From a virus: DNA of 22,395 nt. Position 1 is the stretch's first letter. Each line of letters starts with the position of its first letter. A program made the translations under genes and the position numbers. Location of the stretch: IMG/VR virus record IMGVR_UViG_3300034200_001186, positions 1 through 22,395 of that record, one strand, 5' to 3'. Shown here one piece after another: positions 8,122 through 14,670 of this stretch. A model generated the notes under the pieces. The model was given only the letters and a program-made list of their open reading frames with translations, ran no database searches and was not told the origin of the DNA.

Positions 8122-8522
8122 ACGCTTTGATTGGACGCAATCAAGACATCAAAGACCTAAAATTGTCTTACGGTGAACGACAAGAAATCTTACGTCTGGC
8201 GGAAGAGAACACGCTTGGTGATGTGTACGAGTACATCATCCAGCGCATGAACGAGTACGAGCTTTCGTTGGTTGAAGGACAGTTCTTCTCTGTCATGTTC
8301 GAGGAACAGATGAGCTTCAATCACGTCGTTTGTCTCATGCGGAATGACGTGACTCAGAACTGCAAGATTGAAGTCTCACCTGGCTTGGCAAGCAAGCTCG
8401 TCAAGCTGTTTCTCAAGGCTTTGGTCGAGTGCTGCGAGGAAGACGGTGTTGTTGAGCTTGACGCTCAAGACGTTCTAAAGCGAAGCGCGTATCTCGGTCG
8501 TGGTATGGTAGCTGGTACTTAA
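8118..8522 (+). CDS. Unknown protein, coupled to upstream gene
   Basis: This is a 134-residue protein of unknown function with mixed helices and no recognisable motif. It starts at GTG 8118, which overlaps the preceding TGA (GTGA), so translation is probably coupled. Its last 110 bases overlap the 3' end of a leftward winged-helix gene in the opposite orientation. No membrane segment or signal peptide is visible. Coding status is supported by the coupling and by continuous leftover-free packing from the upstream gene. Confidence 0.65.
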   Translation: MNALIGRNQDIKDLKLSYGERQEILRLAEENTLGDVYEYIIQRMNEYELSLVEGQFFSVMFEEQMSFNHVVCLMRNDVTQNCKIEVSPGLASKLVKLFLKALVECCEEDGVVELDAQDVLKRSAYLGRGMVAGT

Positions 8523-8772
8523 GGATTTCATTGACGTTGAGTTCAAAGATATTGGCTTGTAGTTCCGTCTTGCCGACCAACTTCACAAGCCTCCTGTCCA
8601 CAAGCTCACGCAATGCGAAGCGCACCGTCTTGGCATCTCCGCCAATGATTTCCACCAGGTCTTTGACGAACCATTGCTTCTGTCTCCAGTGCGCTGCCAT
8701 GATAAGCAGCACCAGCTTACAGGTCTTTCCACAATCCAGCGGCAGAATCTTTTGAATCAGTTCGATTTCCAT
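8413..8772 (-). CDS. Winged-helix DNA-binding protein
   Basis: This is a 119-residue protein. Residues 1-85 form a plausible winged helix: LVLLIMAAHWRQKQ (helix 1), FVKDLVEIIGGDAKTVRFALRELVDRRLV (helix-turn-helix), then a short wing KLVGKTELQANIFELN. The basic tail (95-119) is encoded by the stretch overlapping the rightward gene 8118-8522 and may be of lesser importance. ATG 8772 has GAGG 6 bases upstream. It is the last gene of the leftward replication block and may have its own promoter (TTGACA at 8816-8811). It may be a repressor or replication accessory; which one is not evident. Confidence 0.65.
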   Translation of the reverse strand: MEIELIQKILPLDCGKTCKLVLLIMAAHWRQKQWFVKDLVEIIGGDAKTVRFALRELVDRRLVKLVGKTELQANIFELNVNEILKYQLPYHDRDTRFALERLERQAQQHRLPRSTRPKP

Positions 8773-8779
8773 TGATGAC

Positions 8780-8848
8780 CTCTGTTTTTACCAGAGTACC
8801 GCAAAACGTCTGTCAAGGTGAGATCTAGCCATAAGTTCTCACGTTGAC
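8780..8848. promoter_or_regulatory. Inverted repeats and candidate promoter
   Basis: Two symmetric elements fill this gap. The larger has 12-base arms, GTCAAGGTGAGA (8812-8823) and TCTCACGTTGAC (8837-8848), matching at 11 of 12 positions around a 13-base centre, ending right at the stop codon of the gene at 8849. The smaller is CTCTG-N7-CAGAG (8780-8796). Leftward TTGACA (8816-8811) is a good -35 with a weak TGGTAA (8793-8788) 17 bases on. Together they suggest an operator-controlled promoter for the winged-helix gene. A hairpin without T-run is the alternative. Confidence 0.45.
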
Positions 8849-9238
8849 TCATTCTCGGTGGTTGTAATCAACGCACTTTTCCACGCATTCTCGTGGGTCT
8901 TTGTACTCTGGATGAATCACATGGATGAACCAGAAAGGAAGCTCCTGCTTCTTTCCATCAAGCGATACTTCCTTGATAGCTGCCTCGGTTCCGAGGTGGT
9001 AGAAGCCAGCACCGATGAAGTTGTGGATACGTGACTGAATCCAGTTCATCGCCTTGTCGCAGTCAATTGCCATATCCACTGGCACTTCCATTTTGATTGT
9101 CCACGACTGGCTCATCATGGTCTTCTCAGAGACTTCCTTGATGAGCTGGTGATTCATGACTTGCCTCGGATAGCCTTTTTTGAGCTGGCCTTCGAGGTGT
9201 AAGATGAGGTTCTTTCGTTCGAGCTTGTCGTGGTTCAT
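8849..9238 (-). CDS. Unknown protein in replication block
   Basis: This is a 129-residue protein of unknown function. It has an amphipathic N-terminus, a middle segment with a predicted strand (SWTIKMEVPVDM), a helix (DKAMNWIQSRIHNFIGAGFYHLGTEAA) and a Cys-containing C-terminus (RECVEKCVDYNH). The ATG overlaps the TAA of the upstream gene by one base (TAATG), so translation is likely coupled. Its place directly after the P-like gene suggests a replication role, but nothing in the sequence proves it. Confidence 0.7.
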   Translation of the reverse strand: MNHDKLERKNLILHLEGQLKKGYPRQVMNHQLIKEVSEKTMMSQSWTIKMEVPVDMAIDCDKAMNWIQSRIHNFIGAGFYHLGTEAAIKEVSLDGKKQELPFWFIHVIHPEYKDPRECVEKCVDYNHRE

Positions 9239-9849
9239 TACTTTGCCTTCAGCTTTGCAAGATTAGCTTTCGTCATTTCTTCTATTTTCCGAGCAATATC
9301 TGGATCTGGCACAAAAGCCTCCAAAGAAGGCCGTGACTGCGTTTCAGGTGCGAGCTTGAGTCTTTCATCGGTCGAGGCAGTCAAGGCGGCTTGCTGTTCG
9401 TTTTTGGCCGTCTTCAAGGCGTCTTCAGCCAAAGTCTTCAATTCAAACCGAAGGTCGGTCATGGCTCGTGGACTTTCAGAACGAACGTGCAAGTCATACC
9501 AACGTCCAGCCTTCATCAGCAGGCCATAGGCTTCTGGGTCTGCTTTGTAGGCTTGAGAGTCGCCACCGTTCTGTGGATAGCGAAGCAATGCGATTGCTCT
9601 GGCAGTCAGTTTCTCTGCCTCGGCTTTGTCAGATGAAGTGGCTTTCTGATTGAAGGCCAGAATCTCGTTCACCGAAGGCCAATGGTTGTCCAGGCTGTAG
9701 TGCTTGATGGCAGCCAAGATTTCACCTTCCGAGAGCTTTGGAAGCAACTCGGCAGCGTAGAACTCGATTTGACTAGATTTTAAGCTCTCTTTTTGTATCA
9801 ATTCTCGCCCATGCTGAAGCAAGTTCTCCATTACTTTGCTGAACTTCAT
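9238..9849 (-). CDS. Lambda P-like helicase loader candidate
   Basis: This is a 203-residue helical protein. Its first 70 residues show a pattern seen in phage helicase-loading or helicase-interacting proteins: a helix ending in ELLPKLSEGEILAAIKHYSLDNHWPSVNEILAF, similar to the proline-marked segments of such loaders. A charged helical remainder with a basic C-terminus (KANLAKLKAK) follows. There is no Walker motif, so it is not a DnaC-type ATPase. It directly follows the O-like initiator, matching the O-P order of lambdoid phages. ATG 9849 has AAGGA 8 bases upstream; a longer reading to 9882 is less likely. It overlaps the initiator's 3' end by 77 bases. Function is inference from pattern and position. 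Confidence 0.6.
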   Translation of the reverse strand: MKFSKVMENLLQHGRELIQKESLKSSQIEFYAAELLPKLSEGEILAAIKHYSLDNHWPSVNEILAFNQKATSSDKAEAEKLTARAIALLRYPQNGGDSQAYKADPEAYGLLMKAGRWYDLHVRSESPRAMTDLRFELKTLAEDALKTAKNEQQAALTASTDERLKLAPETQSRPSLEAFVPDPDIARKIEEMTKANLAKLKAK

Positions 9850-10756
9850 CTGCGGTTTCCTTTGCTGTCTGACGGTTTTCAATGTGTTTGATTTGCGAGC
9901 TGGTCATTGTGATTCCGGTATGGAAGCTGCGTCGGACTTCTGTGAGGTCACGAAAGCACCATTCCAAGCTGTGGCCTTTCTGGATGAACCACGCTTTGTT
10001 CATTTGAACGTAATGCTGCACGAGCGAGCATCCTTCATCGATTCCGACTTCCTCGTAAATCTTCTTTGCCCAACGATTGGCTTCTTTGCCTCTGGTCGGT
10101 TCAAAGCCGTACTTGTTGGAATAGGCCAAAGCATATGCCTCAAAGATGAGCGAACCGCCTGTTTGCTCTTTGGATGCAATGCGAACCTTGTCAACTGTTT
10201 TTTGACCTTCAAAGACCTCCACAGCGGATGCTGTGGGAACTGAGGAAAGAGAGCCGGAAAGAGAGACGGATCCTAACGATAGTAGGGTTCCGCCATTTTG
10301 GCAGGACTCACCGCCATTTTGGCGGAACTCACCGCCAGTTTGGCAGAACTGATTGTCAGTTGTTCCGCCATTTTGACTGGACTGAATCGCCTCATTTTGG
10401 CCGAGCTGAAAGTCATCGTCGTTGAGAATGCGTTCGATTTGCTTCTGAACTGGTCGGTAGTGATTGCCTGTTTTTTTATCAATTCTGATTTCAATAAGAC
10501 CGAGCTTTTCAAGACGCTCAAAAACTCTGAACAGCGTTCGCTCGGATAGCCACGGAAACTTGATAAGCCAATACTGCTGCTTGCCTTGCCACCAAGAAAT
10601 ATTGTCTGTTTGCTTCTTTGAACGGCAGAGTTCATACAATGTGCGAAGAACTATCGCCTCATTCAGGCCAATCTTTGCGGCGAGCTGATTATCAACTTTG
10701 CAATAATCGCTGGAAATCTTCCAATAATCTTTTGGATCGTCCTTGTACTTACTCAT
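9773..10756 (-). CDS. Phage replication initiator, O-like (winged-helix)
   Basis: This is probably the origin-binding protein of the phage. In 327 residues it has a winged-helix domain at about 10-110 (LNEAIVLRTLYELCRSKKQ; LSERTLFRVFERLEKLGLIEIR). A low-complexity stretch with repeated QNGG/QTGG (117-156) follows. The C-terminal domain (about 205-310) contains EAYALAYSNKYGFEPTRGKE and a Trp-rich helix region. The low-complexity stretch is encoded by tandem DNA repeats that look like iterons, as in the lambda O gene where the origin lies inside the initiator gene. ATG 10756 overlaps the upstream gene by 8 bases. Function is inferred from domain order, the iterons and the loader-like gene downstream. 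Confidence 0.72.
   Translation of the reverse strand: MSKYKDDPKDYWKISSDYCKVDNQLAAKIGLNEAIVLRTLYELCRSKKQTDNISWWQGKQQYWLIKFPWLSERTLFRVFERLEKLGLIEIRIDKKTGNHYRPVQKQIERILNDDDFQLGQNEAIQSSQNGGTTDNQFCQTGGEFRQNGGESCQNGGTLLSLGSVSLSGSLSSVPTASAVEVFEGQKTVDKVRIASKEQTGGSLIFEAYALAYSNKYGFEPTRGKEANRWAKKIYEEVGIDEGCSLVQHYVQMNKAWFIQKGHSLEWCFRDLTEVRRSFHTGITMTSSQIKHIENRQTAKETADEVQQSNGELASAWARIDTKRELKI
10290..10409. repeat. Iteron array, candidate replication origin
   Basis: Repeats with a 21-base unit built on CCGCC-ATTTT-GGCRG and ending in GRACTSA lie at 10290-10310, 10311-10331 and 10332-10352 (head to tail). A 12-base spacer and further copies follow at 10365-10385 and, degenerate, 10387-10409. Copy 2 is a perfect inverted repeat (CCGCCA-TTT-TGGCGG). 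They sit inside the initiator gene. An AT-rich stretch with a run of seven T lies about 55-90 bases away (10466-10498) and could be the unwinding element. This mirrors lambda ori within O; origin function is inference. Confidence 0.65.
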
Positions 10757-11117
10757 TGTAGAATCCCTTTAAAGTCATCGAACCGCCAACTTGATTGAGC
10801 AGCGTGAAGTTCAGCTTGAAACGAATCTCATCATCCATTTTGTGAGCCTGGAAGACGTCAGCTTTGAAAAGAAATTCCAAAGCATCGTGAATGCGGCGCT
10901 CTGGCCACCTGCAAGCAGCAAGCATGCTGTTGGCATTCCAGAGAAACCATTCTCCGGCGTTGGTGTGAATCTTATCGCCATAGGCATAAGCGCGAATCAT
11001 ATCGGAAAGAACGAACGTCGCGTCAGTTCCAAACTCACGGACGAAGTTTCTATTAAGAGTCCAGCAGCCAACGCCACCAGCTCCACGACAAAGCAATAAC
11101 GAGTCTTGAGGATTCAC
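10749..11117 (-). CDS. Winged-helix-like replication accessory protein
   Basis: This is a 122-residue protein of unknown precise role. Residues 20-105 look like a compact helix-turn-helix fold: LNRNFVREFGTDATFVLSDMIRAYAYGDK, then GEWFLWNANSMLAACRWPERRIHDALEFLFKADVFQAHKM. It starts at GTG 11117 with GGAGG 5 bases upstream and overlaps the initiator start by 8 bases, so the two are probably translated together. The similarity in layout to the initiator's own winged helix suggests it binds DNA or assists initiation. It could also be a repressor. Confidence 0.65.
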   Translation of the reverse strand: MNPQDSLLLCRGAGGVGCWTLNRNFVREFGTDATFVLSDMIRAYAYGDKIHTNAGEWFLWNANSMLAACRWPERRIHDALEFLFKADVFQAHKMDDEIRFKLNFTLLNQVGGSMTLKGFYNE

Positions 11118-11154
11118 GAACGCCTCCTTGCTAAGTATTGCAATGGAGGCAAAG

Positions 11155-11267
11155 CTGAACTATGTTCACCTTGAACCGACCACGGCAACTGGTTTGTTCC
11201 ATTCCCGGTGATTGCAGTCAGCCGGGATTTTCTTTTTGAAAACTGATTCGTGTTTACCTTGAACCGA
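11155..11267. repeat. Direct repeat pair in leader of replication genes
   Basis: Two 25-base direct repeats at 11155-11179 and 11243-11267 share the core ACCTTGAACCGA and match at 20 of 25 positions, 88 bases apart. They lie in the 168-base noncoding stretch upstream of the leftward replication genes. The first copy also holds a small inverted repeat, GTTC-ACCTT-GAAC. They may be binding sites for a regulator of the downstream operon. No clear sigma-70 promoter was found in the stretch. Confidence 0.5.
11203..11237 (+). terminator. Rightward intrinsic terminator-like hairpin
   Basis: TCCCGG (11203-11208) and CCGGGA (11222-11227) form a 6-base-pair stem around a 13-base loop, followed by TTTTCTTTTT on the plus strand. 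All neighbouring genes run leftward, so this would stop rightward (antisense) transcription or end a small rightward RNA. A 25-codon frame (11162-11239, MFTLNRPRQLVCS...) runs through it but has poor ribosome-site spacing and is not called as a gene. Confidence 0.4.
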
Positions 11268-11285
11268 ACAGAATCTCAAATTGCA

Positions 11286-12506
11286 TCATCTTGACGCAAT
11301 AGAGTTGAAGGTTTCTCCAGTTTCTTCCAGGTGCGCTTCTTTGCCTGTGTATTCCTGCCAGCGGCGGATTATCACTTCAATGTACTGAGGCGAGAGTTCC
11401 ATGCCGTAGCATTTGCGTCCGGTCTTTTCGCAGGCAATGAGTGTGGAGCCGGAGCCTAGAAACAAATCGAGGATTATTTTTACATCATGATTCGACAATG
11501 CTGTTTCACATAGCTTTGTTGGCTTTTCCATTGGATGTCTACCATCACGATCATTAGATGATCTGAAATCTGGCAGTTCCCAAACGGTTGTCTCTTTGTT
11601 TGAACCAATCCATTTTTGATTGCATCCTTTTTTAACGGCATAAAAGCATGGCTCGTGAACTTGGTTGTAGTATGTTTTTGAAAGAATCCACGGTTTCTTC
11701 CAAATTATTTGGCTTTTCAATTCATAGTCATATTTCGCTAATTGATTGATGAGATCGACAGAGTTGCAGCCAGCGTGCCAAATGTATGCAATTTCAGCTT
11801 GAACATTTCCAAGAAAGCTCGGAAATTTATCATCGTTTAATATTTTTTGATTTTTACCAGGAACGCCACCAACAAGTTTGCGCCATTCTCCGTCATAATT
11901 TACACCATATGGCGGATCTGTGAACAACATATCTGCCTTCACACCATTCATCAGCTTTGCCACCATTGCTTCGTCGGTGGAGTCACCACACATGATTTTA
12001 TGATTGCCAAGAATCCACACGTCACCAATCTTTGTCTTTGGCGGTGCTTGTTCATCGACTTCTGGAACGGCGTCTTCGTCAGTCAGTGGTTCCGATTTGT
12101 TTGGCATGATTTCGGAAACCATCGCCTCGTCAAAGCCAGTCAAGCTGGTATCGAAGCCAAGGTCTTTGAGTTCAGCAAACTCCAGAGCCAACAGTTCATT
12201 ATCCCACTCAGCGAGTTCAGCCATGCGATTCACCGAGATTCTGAACGCTTTGATTTGTGCATCTGACAGGTCATCAGCCAGGACGACCGGAACTTCCTTG
12301 AGGCCAAGTTTTTGTGCAGCCTTCAAACGCAAGTGACCATCGACAAGCAAACCATCGGACTTGGCGACAATCGGCACTCGAAAGCCGAACTCCTTGATGG
12401 CAGCAGCGACTTGTTCAACAGCTTGGTCATTCTTGCGTGGATTCCTGGCATAAGGAATCAGCTTGTCGATTGGCCAGTTCTCAACTTTCAGCTTCTTGCT
12501 GGTCAT
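11286..12506 (-). CDS. ParB-like domain fused to DNA methyltransferase
   Basis: This is a two-domain phage protein of 406 residues. Residues 8-100 are a ParB/sulfiredoxin-type domain (IDKLIPYARNPRKND; VDGHLRLKAAQKLG). Residues 155-395 are an N6-adenine/N4-cytosine methyltransferase with DPPY at 197-200 before DLFLGSGST at 347-355. ParB-methylase fusions are known from phages and mobile elements; the usual view is an orphan enzyme that methylates phage or host DNA. ATG 12506 has AAGGAG 5 bases upstream; an earlier ATG at 12527 is poorer. The region between DPPY and the cofactor motif has clearly lower GC than the rest of the gene, pointing to exchange of the target-recognition part. Confidence 0.9.
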   Translation of the reverse strand: MTSKKLKVENWPIDKLIPYARNPRKNDQAVEQVAAAIKEFGFRVPIVAKSDGLLVDGHLRLKAAQKLGLKEVPVVLADDLSDAQIKAFRISVNRMAELAEWDNELLALEFAELKDLGFDTSLTGFDEAMVSEIMPNKSEPLTDEDAVPEVDEQAPPKTKIGDVWILGNHKIMCGDSTDEAMVAKLMNGVKADMLFTDPPYGVNYDGEWRKLVGGVPGKNQKILNDDKFPSFLGNVQAEIAYIWHAGCNSVDLINQLAKYDYELKSQIIWKKPWILSKTYYNQVHEPCFYAVKKGCNQKWIGSNKETTVWELPDFRSSNDRDGRHPMEKPTKLCETALSNHDVKIILDLFLGSGSTLIACEKTGRKCYGMELSPQYIEVIIRRWQEYTGKEAHLEETGETFNSIASR

Positions 12507-12567
12507 ATGAACTCCTTGATGAATCATTGTTCAACAAGGACTAGCACAAGAAGGAAAGGCTGACCAA

Positions 12568-12834
12568 TTACAGCAGCTCTTTCCACTTTTTGATGAGTGT
12601 CTTGTGCTCGTCAATCGAAGCTCGTTTGTCGGCAACGGTTGCACCGCCACTGAGGCGCTGAAGGAAGTGAATCAACCGCGCATCTTTACGCTCAATGTTT
12701 TGCAGCTTGATGGCCACTTGCAGCATCTCTTGTGCCAACGTCTTCACGTCCTCTGGCGACCGAGCAAATGGGCCACAGCAATAGGTCATCATCTGCGCGA
12801 TGTCTCTGAGGTCTTTGTCAAGTATCGTCTTCAT
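12568..12834 (-). CDS. Unknown small helical protein
   Basis: This is an 88-residue, strongly charged helical protein with no known motif. Its ATG overlaps the stop codon of the endolysin gene (ATGA), so it is translated with the lysis genes. It lacks a membrane segment and a signal peptide. The position suggests an accessory role in lysis or simply co-transcription. No function can be assigned. Confidence 0.7.
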   Translation of the reverse strand: MKTILDKDLRDIAQMMTYCCGPFARSPEDVKTLAQEMLQVAIKLQNIERKDARLIHFLQRLSGGATVADKRASIDEHKTLIKKWKELL

Positions 12835-13448
12835 GCCATCACCAGATAATCTTTGATGCCCATCGCAATTGCCAAAGCTTCAGCCTCGATGACGTCATCT
12901 GGAATCTTGCTTTTGAATTTAACTGAGTCGATGAAGAACGCTTCAGTCAAGCAAGCCGGAATGGATTCAGGACAACCTTTCAGCACTCCAAGTTGCTGCC
13001 ACTTGATGCCACGGTCTGTGAAGCCAACGTGTTCCATGATGCGAGCGTGAATCTTCTTTGCAAGCGCAACATCTTCTACCGTCGCTTGCGAATGAACGAG
13101 AACCTCTGTTCCTTGTGCAGCGCCATTGAAGGCATTGTGGTGAATAGAAACGAACACGTTGGCCTTGACTGCGCCAGCGCGTCTTCCTTTCTCAGAAAGC
13201 CACAAGCGAGGCGAACCAGGTGCGGAGTAATCAAACACATGAACCACTGCGCCAAGCGTTTGCAAGATGGCTTGCACCTTGAAGGCAACCTTGGCGTTCA
13301 ATTCTTGCTCAGTCGTGCCGTTTCCTTTTGCACCGACGTCATAAGCCGCCGCTTGCGACCAGCCGTGGCCAACGTCAATCGCAACAATCTTTCCGGCAAG
13401 AATCTTTTCCAGCACTGGCTGCTCGCACAGTTCGCATTTTTCTTTCAT
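12831..13448 (-). CDS. N-acetylmuramoyl-L-alanine amidase (endolysin)
   Basis: This zinc amidase of the Amidase_3 type cuts the bond between MurNAc and the peptide stem of peptidoglycan, releasing progeny phage at lysis. Candidate zinc and catalytic residues in 205 residues are H28 (IDVGHGW), E47 or E49 (TTEQEL), H103/H104 (SIHHN) and E169 (ACLTEAFFID). No signal peptide or wall-binding domain is visible, so export probably needs a holin. ATG 13448 has GGAGG 10 bases upstream; a longer reading to 13517 would run through the upstream membrane gene. The upstream gene overlaps it by 74 bases and encodes a candidate holin. Confidence 0.9.
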   Translation of the reverse strand: MKEKCELCEQPVLEKILAGKIVAIDVGHGWSQAAAYDVGAKGNGTTEQELNAKVAFKVQAILQTLGAVVHVFDYSAPGSPRLWLSEKGRRAGAVKANVFVSIHHNAFNGAAQGTEVLVHSQATVEDVALAKKIHARIMEHVGFTDRGIKWQQLGVLKGCPESIPACLTEAFFIDSVKFKSKIPDDVIEAEALAIAMGIKDYLVMA

Positions 13449-13548
13449 GGCGCAAGTTCCTCCACTCTTTCCAGAAGAATACAGGCAAAACAAAGATGAC
13501 GCAGAGGACGTAAACAATAAATGCCAACAAGTCTTTGAATAGATTCAT
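13375..13548 (-). CDS. Small membrane protein, candidate holin
   Basis: This is a 57-residue protein with one strong membrane segment (LLAFIVYVLCVIFVLPVFFW, about residues 7-26), followed by a basic tail (KEWRNLRHERKMR...). It starts at ATG 13548 with GGAGGCAC upstream and overlaps the endolysin gene start by 74 bases. A short membrane protein next to a signal-less endolysin fits a one-segment holin or lysis accessory. Family membership cannot be shown. The alternative is an unrelated membrane peptide. It is the first gene of the leftward block. Confidence 0.65.
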   Translation of the reverse strand: MNLFKDLLAFIVYVLCVIFVLPVFFWKEWRNLRHERKMRTVRAASAGKDSCRKDCCD

Positions 13549-13640
13549 AAAAGTGCCTCCACTTTTCGATTGCTTTTGATGTTTGTTTGTGCAAATAACA
13601 CATCTCGCATCCAAACAACACAATTCATTCGGAGGCACCG
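13549..13640. promoter_or_regulatory. Divergent promoter region between lysis and recombination genes
   Basis: This 92-base, AT-rich gap separates the leftward lysis/replication block from the long rightward operon, so two promoters are expected. Rightward, TTGCTT with AATAAC 18 bases on is a weak sigma-70-like pair. Leftward, TTGTGT with TGTTAT 17 bases on is another. GGAGGCAC occurs at both ends as ribosome sites (13553-13560 leftward, 13631-13638 rightward). No strong operator symmetry was seen. Confidence 0.35.
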
Positions 13641-13877
13641 ATGTACAAGTACGATATTATCACCTTAGACAATGCTGCTGGATTCTACACAGTTGCTCAG
13701 TTGACGCAGGATGTTCTGCTCAAGACGCTCGCAGCACTTCCACCAGATGACTACAAGACAGAAAGCGAAGTGCTCTTCCACCTTCGCCAGAACAAGATGC
13801 TTCTCGCGCACTGCAAACAACTCATGTCGGAAGAAAAGGTCACGAGCCTCAAGGCGGTGAAGAATGAACACCACTGA
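13641..13877 (+). CDS. Unknown protein, first gene of early operon
   Basis: This is a 78-residue, soluble helical protein of unknown function that opens the rightward recombination operon. ATG 13641 has the recurrent GGAGGCAC site ending two bases upstream of it, giving strong initiation. The 3' end overlaps the exonuclease gene by 14 bases. It may be a partner or inhibitor of host recombination, as small proteins at this position sometimes are (for example lambda Gam). It has no visible similarity to Gam, so this is speculation. Confidence 0.75.
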   Translation: MYKYDIITLDNAAGFYTVAQLTQDVLLKTLAALPPDDYKTESEVLFHLRQNKMLLAHCKQLMSEEKVTSLKAVKNEHH

Positions 13878-14625
13878 ATACCGCCAGCATCAGGCACTTT
13901 CGTATAGCAAGCTGAAAGCCTATCTCAAAAGCCCGTTGCATGGCCTCACTCAGCAACCATTGACCGAGAGCGCAGCAATGCGCTTCGGTTCGGCTGTTGA
14001 CCTGGCACTCAAAGGCGAACTGCAAGACGTCATCGTCAATCCGTTTGAAGACGGTCGCACCAAGGCGGCAAAGGACTTCAAGGTAGAGAACGCTGGCAAG
14101 CTCATTCTCACGCAAGCTGAGATGGACAAAGTTTTGCATTGCGTTGCTTCAGTGAAGTCGCATCCAGCCGTGAAGGCGTTGAACCTGGAAATGCTCGATT
14201 CTGACAAGCCGATGTTCGGTGAGATTGAAGGCATCGCCATGAAAGGCTTGCCTGACTGGTCGTTTGGCGGAACGCTCATCGACCTCAAGACCACGAGTTA
14301 CGAGGTCAGTGCTTCAGAGTTTGCAAAGGCTGTGAACCATTTCCACTATGACCTCCAGGCTGCCGTCTATTGCGAACTGGCTAAGCAAGCAGGCGAAAGC
14401 AATCCGTCGTTCTTCTGGATTGTCGTTGAGTCAGACCATCCGTTCGACGTGGCTGTTTACAAGGCCACAGAGCGCATCATGGCTGTCGGTCAAGCAAAGC
14501 TGAAGCTCGCGCTTTCAAACGTCAGGAAGGCCCAGATTGGCGAGTTCCTTGGCACGTCTGAGTTCGTGCAAGAGCTTGATATGCCGCCTTGGTATGGAAA
14601 AGCCTTTCAACTGGACGGCTTTTGA
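13864..14625 (+). CDS. PD-(D/E)XK exonuclease, RecE/YqaJ-like
   Basis: This is a 253-residue nuclease that probably degrades one strand at double-strand ends to make 3' tails for the annealase encoded next. Candidate active-site residues are E120, D131 (KGLPDW), D140 and K142 (LIDLKTT), followed by Q165-x3-Y169 (LQAAVY), as in RecE C-terminal and Cas4-like nucleases. An N-terminal SYSKLKAYLKSP and a GSAVDLAL helix match the usual start of such proteins, with Asp in place of the more common His. ATG 13864 overlaps the preceding gene. The RecE-RecT order is typical of phage recombination cassettes. Confidence 0.85.
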   Translation: MNTTEYRQHQALSYSKLKAYLKSPLHGLTQQPLTESAAMRFGSAVDLALKGELQDVIVNPFEDGRTKAAKDFKVENAGKLILTQAEMDKVLHCVASVKSHPAVKALNLEMLDSDKPMFGEIEGIAMKGLPDWSFGGTLIDLKTTSYEVSASEFAKAVNHFHYDLQAAVYCELAKQAGESNPSFFWIVVESDHPFDVAVYKATERIMAVGQAKLKLALSNVRKAQIGEFLGTSEFVQELDMPPWYGKAFQLDGF

Positions 14626-14670
14626 AGTAAAGCCATCAGTCTAACAATTTCATATCAATAGGAGGCACCT

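Noticed and set aside
10290-10409. Repeats as a CRISPR array
   Set aside because: Repeats are 21 bases, mostly directly adjacent without unique spacers, and inside a coding gene with no cas genes near.
10273-10635. Leftward frame with repeated SSAK/SPAK peptide
   Set aside because: The peptide repeats come from the iteron DNA read in another frame; the initiator frame has domain support.
11162-11239. 25-codon rightward frame MFTLNRPRQLVCS...
   Set aside because: GGAGG is 12 bases from the ATG, there is no known family, and the terminator hairpin fills its end. It is kept only as a possibility in the findings.
13549-13638. Extension of the membrane protein gene to 13638
   Set aside because: GGAGGCAC lies right before ATG 13548, and the extra residues would place the divergent promoter region inside the gene.
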